From assembly GCA_023430545.1 (NCBI GenBank), contig JAEZAF010000299.1, forward strand, positions 1 through 9,306: a stretch of 9,306 bases of DNA. The letters are read 5' to 3'. The DNA is from Chloroflexota bacterium. Its GTDB lineage: Bacteria; Chloroflexota; Anaerolineae; Aggregatilineales; Phototrophicaceae. A program made the position numbers and the translations under genes. Within the stretch, counting starts at the first letter, position 1, and each line of letters begins with the position of its first letter. This document shows positions 4,818 to 9,306 of the stretch, piece after piece. Under the pieces are notes generated by a model. That model had not been told where the DNA came from, did no database searches, and saw only the letters and a list, made by a program, of their open reading frames with translations.

Positions 4818-5999
4818 ATGGAATACTTAGATAAGGCCCGTGCGCTCGAATCCCAGTTGGTGCAGTGGCGTCGGCAGATTCACCAGTACCCGGAACTCGG
4901 ATTCCGCGAGACGCGCACCGCCAGCTATGTGGTCGATCACCTGCGCGAGATGGGGATCGAAGTCACACCCGGAGTCGGTATTACCGGTGTGGTCGCCCGT
5001 ATCGGAGACGGCAACGGCCCGGTGATCGGTATCCGCGCCGATATGGATGCGCTGCCGATCGATGAGGCGAACGACGTGCCGTATAAGTCACAGATCCCCG
5101 GTGTGATGCATGCCTGCGGACATGACGCACACACGGCGATCCTGATGGGTGTGGCAAAGATGCTGACCGAGACACCTGATCTGCCGAGCGGCGAAGTCCG
5201 ACTGCTGTTTCAGCCCAGCGAAGAGATGTGGGATGAGGAAGGCAAAAGCGGGGCCACGCGGATGATCGACGATCAGGCGCTGGAAGGGCTGGACGCCGTG
5301 ATCGCGCTGCATGTGGACAGCGAAGAACGCTCCGGCGAGGTGCGCATCACTGAAGGTTTTCTGTGTGCGGCGGTCGATGATTTCACGGCGACGATCATCG
5401 GTGTGGGCTGTCACGGCGCATCTCCGCATACCGGGCTGGACCCGATCTTCATACAGGCGCAGGTGATTAACGCTATTCAGGGCATTATCTCGCGTCGTAT
5501 CAAACCGACTGAACCGGCAGTCATCACGGTCGGATCGATTCACGGCGGCTCTGCGACCAACATCATCCCGGCGTCGGTCACGCTGACCGGCACGATCCGC
5601 AGCTATAACGAGGAAACCCGCGTTCAGCTTCACGAGGAACTGGAAAAGGCCTTCGGCATCACGCGGGCCTTCGGCGGAGACTACACGCTGAAGATCCGCC
5701 GTGGGTATCCGTCACTGTACAATAACCCGGAGGTCGCGGGACTGATCCGCACGGTGGCGACCGAAACGGTTGGCGGCGAGATGACGGTCCGGTCTGTGCC
5801 GGGGATGGGTGCGGAAGACTTTTCGTATATGGCGCAGGCGGCCCCCGGTGCGATGTTCATGCTGGGTGCCAAGCTGGACGACAGTCACCGTCCGCATCAC
5901 AGCCCGGTCTTCGACATCGACGAAACCTGTATGCCCATCGGCGCGGCAGTGCTGGCGGAAACGGCGGTGCGTCTGCTGCGGGGCGAGCGTGTGAGTTAG
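4818..5999 (+). CDS. M20-family metallo-amidohydrolase (N-acyl amino acid / hippurate / IAA-conjugate hydrolase type)
   Basis: The 393-aa product is a cytoplasmic zinc-type amidohydrolase of the M20D group, whose members cleave N-acyl bonds of amino acids or related conjugates; the exact substrate cannot be read from sequence. Visible motifs are HQYPELGF (22-29), DMDALP (75-80), HACGHDAHTA (98-107), FQPSEE (131-136), LHVD (164-167), GCHGASPH (197-204), GSATNIIP (244-251), GMGAEDFSY (329-337) and HHSPVFDID (360-368). Likely metal ligands are Cys100, His102, Glu136, His165 and His361, all present. The CHGASPH dimerisation-domain motif matches the usual GHGAxPH except that Cys replaces Gly. Length is normal for the family. 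The start at 4818 is chosen because it begins just before the conserved region, has a GAGAG-like site 8 nt upstream, and follows a good promoter; the longer frame from 4740 starts ahead of that promoter. There is no signal peptide, and the gene appears monocistronic. Confidence 0.92.
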   Translation: MEYLDKARALESQLVQWRRQIHQYPELGFRETRTASYVVDHLREMGIEVTPGVGITGVVARIGDGNGPVIGIRADMDALPIDEANDVPYKSQIPGVMHACGHDAHTAILMGVAKMLTETPDLPSGEVRLLFQPSEEMWDEEGKSGATRMIDDQALEGLDAVIALHVDSEERSGEVRITEGFLCAAVDDFTATIIGVGCHGASPHTGLDPIFIQAQVINAIQGIISRRIKPTEPAVITVGSIHGGSATNIIPASVTLTGTIRSYNEETRVQLHEELEKAFGITRAFGGDYTLKIRRGYPSLYNNPEVAGLIRTVATETVGGEMTVRSVPGMGAEDFSYMAQAAPGAMFMLGAKLDDSHRPHHSPVFDIDETCMPIGAAVLAETAVRLLRGERVS

Positions 6000-6032
6000 C
6001 GGGACTGGCCCAGAGAACACCCCACCCCTAAA

Positions 6033-6064
6033 TCCCCTTCCCGCAAACGGAGAGGGGACTTTTT
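6033..6064 (+). terminator. Intrinsic terminator of the amidohydrolase gene
   Basis: TCCCCT (6033-6038) pairs with AGGGGA (6053-6058). The stem continues inward through a G-U pair and one mismatch to a CCG/CGG base with a CAAA loop, and ends in CTTTTT (6059-6064). It starts 34 nt after the stop codon at 5999, in the right orientation. The preceding CCCCTAAATCC resembles repeat DNA at 2171-2220. Confidence 0.65.
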
Positions 6065-6147
6065 GTGAGGCATAACAGTGCTGCAGATCCTTTATGGCAT
6101 CGCTCAGTGTCTGGATCTGTTCAGCAGTCAGGCGGTTTTAATCACCT

Positions 6148-6177
6148 AGAGGGCGAATCGGTGAAGATTCGCCCTCT
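6148..6177. terminator. Perfect 12-bp hairpin between convergent genes (possible bidirectional terminator or repeat)
   Basis: AGAGGGCGAATC (6148-6159) and GATTCGCCCTCT (6166-6177) are exact reverse complements around the loop GGTGAA. It sits 29 bp beyond the stop of the minus-strand gene ending at 6206, and 149 bp beyond the plus-strand stop at 5999. No strong T run follows on either strand, so termination is plausible but not certain. It shares the GGGCGA/TCGCCC core with the hairpin at 56-77. Confidence 0.55.
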
Positions 6178-6205
6178 GGCGTTTCATCGTGGCTGACGAA
6201 GCCCA

Positions 6206-7264
6206 CTACTGCGGGCGGGTGATGTCCATCTTTGCGGGTTCGGCCCCCGGAAGCGGCAGGACGGCGGCTTCAATCGGTCCCCGGGTGGTCAGTATGTAGG
6301 AACCGTTCAGCACGCGCTGCGCCAGCACGTTATCAATCACGAATGTGCCCTGACCTTTGGCCTGCACACTGACCTTTACCCTGGTCGGTTCCTCGGTCAC
6401 GATGACCGGCGGTGCGCTGAGCAGGGTGTAACCATAACTGCCGGGTGGGATGTCGATGATCACTTTCTGTTTTGGCAGCGTCGGATACTTGACCACCATC
6501 TTCACCTGACTCCCGGCGGTCAGTTCCTGTGCTTTCACCCACGTCTTCAGGTCCAGTCGATCCCCGGACATGGCAATCGGCTCCAGTGCAGCTACCTGCT
6601 GAATGCTGGTTTTCACTGCAGCTGCCTTGAACTGGTAGGCGCAGTCGCCAGAATAGGAGGTGATGACCAGCGGTGTATTACAGATGCGCCTGGTCTTACT
6701 GCCTTTTACGGTCCAGTGCGCGGGCAGTTTCTCATCCGTTCCGGCGCGTTCGAAGCCGGTGTTCATGACAAGGTTATTGACCTCACCGGCAATCGGGAAG
6801 CCGGACATTGTACCGCCGTTGCAATCGGTGATGACGTAACTGATTTCCCATAACGGCGTGATGTTGTCGCTCAGAAGCTGGGTGGTGACGTACATCGGCT
6901 GGCCGGATGGGATCGGCAGTGTGCCGGTGGCGGTCCCACCCGTATTGTCATAAATGATCGGGAAAACACCCACAGCGGTGATTTCAGGGTAGTGGTCTTC
7001 GATCATGAGGTTATCTACATAGACCGTCCCACCGACGGTGATCCGTGTGCGGAAGGTGATCGGCTGTTCCAGCGAGTTGGTGATCCCTGCTTCGAGTTTC
7101 ATCTCCATGTTGCAGTTGACCTCATCGACCGCAGCAATCAGCAGTACAATACCGCCGTATTCCTGTGCGTGTAAGCGGTTGAGGCCGCCTGCGAGACTGC
7201 CAGAAAGCGCACTGATTATGATCAGCACCAGTGCCCAACGTCCGATCCGTCTGAAACCCTTCAT
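6206..7264 (-). CDS. Secreted protein, C-terminal half possibly a carbohydrate-binding-like beta sandwich
   Basis: A 352-aa exported protein. It has a signal peptide with basic MKGFRRIGR, a hydrophobic core (about 11-25) and cleavage probably after HAQ near residue 34. The next 130 or so residues are strand-rich with no motif I recognise. From about residue 165 the chain reads NLVMNTGFERAG, then LPAHWTV, SGDCAYQFK and TFVIDNVLAQRV. This order (an N-terminal NxGFE, a W after PxxW, and a late FxIDNV) recalls family 4/9-type carbohydrate-binding or CBM-like jelly rolls. The resemblance is by eye and no sugar-binding function is established. The start is supported by AGGAG (7273-7277), 8 nt upstream. 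The preceding gene on this strand ends 135 bp away, so the two may be separate transcripts. Confidence 0.85.
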   Translation of the reverse strand: MKGFRRIGRWALVLIIISALSGSLAGGLNRLHAQEYGGIVLLIAAVDEVNCNMEMKLEAGITNSLEQPITFRTRITVGGTVYVDNLMIEDHYPEITAVGVFPIIYDNTGGTATGTLPIPSGQPMYVTTQLLSDNITPLWEISYVITDCNGGTMSGFPIAGEVNNLVMNTGFERAGTDEKLPAHWTVKGSKTRRICNTPLVITSYSGDCAYQFKAAAVKTSIQQVAALEPIAMSGDRLDLKTWVKAQELTAGSQVKMVVKYPTLPKQKVIIDIPPGSYGYTLLSAPPVIVTEEPTRVKVSVQAKGQGTFVIDNVLAQRVLNGSYILTTRGPIEAAVLPLPGAEPAKMDITRPQ

Positions 7265-7304
7265 GATGGCTGCTCCTGTCAGGTACTATGGGAAGGTATT
7301 TCTG

Positions 7305-7310
7305 ATTATA
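7305..7310 (-). promoter_or_regulatory. -10 element (TATAAT) for the secreted protein at 7264
   Basis: A perfect TATAAT on the minus strand lies 41 bp before the start codon, giving a leader of about 35 nt. The -35 side is weak (CGCACA or CAGCGC, depending on spacing). Its presence suggests the gene is not only read through from the dioxygenase gene upstream. Confidence 0.4.
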
Positions 7311-7347
7311 GGACGATTTCAAAATGTGCGCTGACGGTGCGGAGATG

Positions 7348-7377
7348 AACCAGCCCCGACGATGCCCGGGACTGGTT
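7348..7377 (-). terminator. Imperfect hairpin downstream of the VOC dioxygenase gene
   Basis: AACCAG (7348-7353) pairs with CTGGTT (7372-7377). After one C-A mismatch, CCCG (7355-7358) pairs with CGGG (7367-7370), leaving an 8-nt loop. It begins 23 bp after the minus-strand stop at 7400. No T run follows on the minus strand, so it may weaken transcription or protect the 3' end rather than act as a classical terminator. Confidence 0.4.
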
Positions 7378-7399
7378 TAAAGGGATGAACCTGAAGGTG

Positions 7400-8332
7400 C
7401 TACTTAAGGGGAAGCATCCTGTCCGTGAGGATGATGCGAAGCTGCGACGGGTCGCGCACCAGAATGCCGTCTGATGTCTGCTCGGTGGGGAGGCCTGCGG
7501 CCTGCACACGCTCCACTACACGCTGAAGCTCGGCGGCGTCCGGCAGCACAATGGTGTAGTACTGCATCCCGAGCGCATCCGCCGTGGCCGGTGGAATGCC
7601 TTCACCCTTCCACGTATTGAAGGCGATGACATGATTCTGGGCTGTGTCCAGCCCGACTTCACCCATGCGGAAGCTCTCGATGATCGGGCCAGTTTCGAAG
7701 CCAAGCACATCGGCATAGAACTGCATCGAGCTTTGCAGGCCGGATGCATACAGGTGCATGTGACCGATTCGGGTGCCTTCCGGCAGCGGCAGGTCGAGCC
7801 GGTCGTCTTCTGTCAGATGACTGAAGAGCGCATCAAGGTCCAGCGGATCACGACCATTACCGATGCGCCCGTCAGCATAGCGTACCACCATCTCGCCGTT
7901 GACCAGATCAAAGACGCCGTCATCCAGCGTGCGGATGTACAGCTCGATGGTGTTGCCTTCGGGATCGTCCAGATAGGTGGTCTTGGACATGCCGTGGTCG
8001 GTCGGCGCATTGGGGTAGCGCAGGGCAAACAGCCGACCAACAGCGCGGGCCAGATCCTTCATGGTCGGATACAGCACGGCGAAATGATACATGCCAGTTG
8101 ATGTCTGCACGCGGCGTGCAGTCGGGTTTTCACTCAGGCGCAGCAGGATCTCGCTGTCAGTGCCGAGCGCGGCCTCTGTGCCCTCACGCCAGTGGAGTTT
8201 GAAGCCCAGTATGTCGGTATAAAACGGGATCTGACGGTCAAGGCTGCGGACGGTCAGATGAACATGTCCCAGCCGGGTGGTCGGCGGGATTATGGCAGTG
8301 GTACGAGTCTCGGATTGAGGTAACGTTGACAT
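7400..8332 (-). CDS. Two-domain VOC-family dioxygenase, CatE (catechol 2,3-dioxygenase) type
   Basis: The 310-aa cytoplasmic product has two vicinal-oxygen-chelate domains, as in Bacillus CatE-type extradiol dioxygenases, which use Fe(II) to open catechol-like rings. Domain 1 (about 18-135) starts RLGHVHLTVRSLDRQIPFYT and ends DDPEGNTIELY. It keeps a likely metal triad: His23, His83 (MYHFAVL) and Glu130. Domain 2 (about 187-305) starts RIGHMHLYASGLQSSMQFYA and keeps His191, but its counterparts of His83 and Glu130 are Tyr258 and Arg/Ile near 299-300. If that alignment is right, only the N-terminal domain holds metal. The substrate cannot be assigned; VOC proteins also include glyoxalase-like and resistance enzymes. 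A ribosome binding site reads AGGGAAG just before the ATG at 8332. An A/T-rich stretch at about 8341-8380 probably contains the promoter. Confidence 0.88.
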   Translation of the reverse strand: MSTLPQSETRTTAIIPPTTRLGHVHLTVRSLDRQIPFYTDILGFKLHWREGTEAALGTDSEILLRLSENPTARRVQTSTGMYHFAVLYPTMKDLARAVGRLFALRYPNAPTDHGMSKTTYLDDPEGNTIELYIRTLDDGVFDLVNGEMVVRYADGRIGNGRDPLDLDALFSHLTEDDRLDLPLPEGTRIGHMHLYASGLQSSMQFYADVLGFETGPIIESFRMGEVGLDTAQNHVIAFNTWKGEGIPPATADALGMQYYTIVLPDAAELQRVVERVQAAGLPTEQTSDGILVRDPSQLRIILTDRMLPLK

Positions 8333-8340
8333 GACTTCCC

Positions 8341-8388
8341 TTTAGCTCAGTATTTATATTCTATCATAATAGATGCTGTTGACTTGCA
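8341..8388 (-). promoter_or_regulatory. A/T-rich promoter region of the VOC dioxygenase gene
   Basis: Upstream of the start at 8332 the minus strand is A/T-rich and contains TTGCAA (8388-8383), TATGAT and TAGAAT. None of the pairings gives an ideal spacing: about 15 nt for TATGAT and 20 nt for TAGAAT. A promoter here is likely, but its exact hexamers cannot be fixed by eye. Confidence 0.35.
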
Positions 8389-8399
8389 AGAGCTTACCC

Positions 8400-8520
8400 A
8401 GGCAAGCGGTCGATAAGTGTTCCCGGGGCTGCTGCGACGGCAGCAGGCTCGGAGGATGCATACAAGATGAGACCCGCGTAAGAACCCCTATAGATTGGCG
8501 GTCATGAGGGGTCAATCTGG
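8400..8520 (+). other. Structured intergenic stretch of unknown role
   Basis: CTGCTGC (8429-8435) and GCAGCAG (8440-8446) form a 7-bp stem with a GACG loop. Further on, ACCCCT (8484-8489) pairs with AGGGGT (8507-8512), while GATTG (8493-8497) pairs with CAATC (8513-8517). These two pairings cross, so they are either alternatives or a strained pseudoknot. I could not match it to 6S, SRP, tmRNA or a riboswitch class I know. The predicted -10 at 8533 lies downstream, so this part is probably not in the leader of the membrane-protein mRNA unless an upstream promoter exists. Confidence 0.3.
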
Positions 8521-8532
8521 TGTCAGTTCGCG

Positions 8533-8538
8533 TATAAT
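8533..8538 (+). promoter_or_regulatory. -10 element (TATAAT) for the membrane protein gene
   Basis: A perfect TATAAT lies 65 bp before the start at 8604, so transcription would begin near 8545. The -35 region is a weak match (GGTCAA, 8510-8515, with a 17-nt spacer), and it overlaps the crossing inverted repeats at 8507-8517. That overlap could matter for control. Confidence 0.45.
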
Positions 8539-8549
8539 AATATGGATAA

Positions 8550-8569
8550 GAGACAGGCTGACCTGTCTC
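8550..8569 (+). repeat. Perfect 8-bp hairpin at the predicted 5' end of the membrane-protein mRNA
   Basis: GAGACAGG (8550-8557), loop CTGA, and CCTGTCTC (8562-8569) form a perfect hairpin about 5 nt after the predicted transcription start and 23 nt before the ribosome binding site. As RNA it could protect the 5' end from decay; as DNA it is a 20-bp palindrome placed like a repressor operator. The sequence does not tell which. Confidence 0.55.
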
Positions 8570-8603
8570 AGTAAACAGAACATACGAGCGTCAGGAAATC
8601 ACG

Positions 8604-9305
8604 ATGCCAGACTTTTTCAGAAATGTACTCATTAGTGACTTCACCCTGTTTCTGGTTATGGGGGCTTTCCTGCTGATTGTCACGTCATGGGCGTTCTCGT
8701 GGCGTGAATATGCTGGCTATATCCTTGGCTGGCTGAGCGGGATTGTGATTATTATCTTTCTGAGCATTCTGTTTCCACAGAGTGCCCCTGAAGTACAGGC
8801 GCAGACGATCGATGAACCGTCACGGCTGGATGCACTGGTGGCTTTGCTACCGACCGCGCTCGGTATGGTGGTCGGCTTCGGCGTGATGCAGTTGGTCAAG
8901 TCCGGCGGACGCAGCGGCTCTGCTGTGAGCCGGTCACTGCTGATCGCCTGCCTGGTGACGCTGATCCTCTCGCTTTGGTATCTGATGATGCTGACGCAGG
9001 GGGATGCACGCCTGAATATTGCCCTCTTCCTGCTGACGTTCTTCATCGGGATGCTGTTCAACTTCATCATCTCGCGGCGGGTGGTGACGCGCTCGGTGGC
9101 ACCGGGCTATGCGCAGGAAGTGATGACCACACCACTGGCTCCGCCGCCTATGCCGGGGAACGACCCGGCGGGGCAGTATGGGCAGCTACCTCCGGCAGCG
9201 GGCACCACTGATTACCGTCCGAATGTGACCTCTGCGCCTAACGTCGGCTCACCGATTGCACAGCGGGCACGCAGCCTGCGGTCAAACATCAAAGGCCGGT
9301 TTTAG
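8604..9305 (+). CDS. Five-helix membrane protein of unknown function with a Pro/Gly-rich tail
   Basis: The 233-aa product has membrane segments at about 13-31, 37-58, 78-98, 110-131 and 138-156. The tail of about 75 residues is rich in Pro, Gly and Ala (APPPMPGNDPAGQYGQLPPAAG) and ends with basic residues (RARSLRSNIKGRF). Basic clusters between helices 3 and 4 (KSGGRSG) and after helix 5 (SRRVVTR), with an acidic loop after helix 2, suggest the N-terminus outside and the tail in the cytoplasm. I recognise no family motif. The start is supported by AGGAAA (8593-8598), 5 nt before the ATG. The gene is complete, with its TAG ending one base before the window edge. What lies downstream is unknown. 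Confidence 0.85.
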   Translation: MPDFFRNVLISDFTLFLVMGAFLLIVTSWAFSWREYAGYILGWLSGIVIIIFLSILFPQSAPEVQAQTIDEPSRLDALVALLPTALGMVVGFGVMQLVKSGGRSGSAVSRSLLIACLVTLILSLWYLMMLTQGDARLNIALFLLTFFIGMLFNFIISRRVVTRSVAPGYAQEVMTTPLAPPPMPGNDPAGQYGQLPPAAGTTDYRPNVTSAPNVGSPIAQRARSLRSNIKGRF

Positions 9306-9306
9306 G

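Noticed and set aside
8400..8520. 6S RNA, SRP RNA, tmRNA or a known riboswitch between the last two genes
   Set aside because: None of the conserved motifs I know for these families is present. It is kept only as an unassigned structured stretch.

Overview
The window looks like ordinary chromosome from a GC-rich free-living bacterium. Chloroflexota, perhaps an Anaerolineae-type lineage, is my best guess. The guess rests on a ComEA with an SLBB plus helix-hairpin-helix layout, a membrane-anchored L,D-transpeptidase with VanW-type and LysM modules, AGGAGG-type ribosome binding sites, and intergenic DNA full of hairpin repeats of the kind often seen in that phylum. No marker gene fixes the taxonomy.

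Layout. Positions 1-442 hold no gene but carry a GGGCGA hairpin, a perfect 12-bp palindrome and GCAGCA-rich sequence. A secreted protein of unknown function follows (443-1267, +); it is visibly less GC-rich than its neighbours. Next come two minus-strand genes: comEA (1361-1975), for DNA uptake, and a large L,D-transpeptidase (2812-4566). The 836 bp between them holds a 303-bp MITE-like element with 40-bp imperfect terminal inverted repeats, an orphan promoter-like site, a 10-bp periodic TTGC array, and a GCAGCA hairpin that probably terminates the transpeptidase transcript. A divergent intergenic region separates the transpeptidase from an M20 metallo-amidohydrolase (4818-5999, +), which ends at a good intrinsic terminator and a second strong hairpin. 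Two minus-strand genes follow, a secreted protein with a possible beta-sandwich carbohydrate-binding half (6206-7264) and a two-domain VOC dioxygenase of the CatE type (7400-8332). A structured intergenic stretch leads to a five-helix membrane protein (8604-9305, +), which has a perfect hairpin at the predicted 5' end of its mRNA.

The genes do not form an obvious operon or pathway; most appear to have their own promoter. The common theme is the cell surface: ComEA, the transpeptidase, two exported proteins and one membrane protein. I found no defence system, CRISPR array, tRNA, rRNA or autonomous transposase. The most unusual content is non-coding: the TIR-bounded element, the TTGC array, and the AAAATTTT-centred palindromes shared by two intergenic regions. 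One protein-level oddity also stands out, a T-Y-G-C active-site motif in the transpeptidase where the family normally has S/T-H-G-C.
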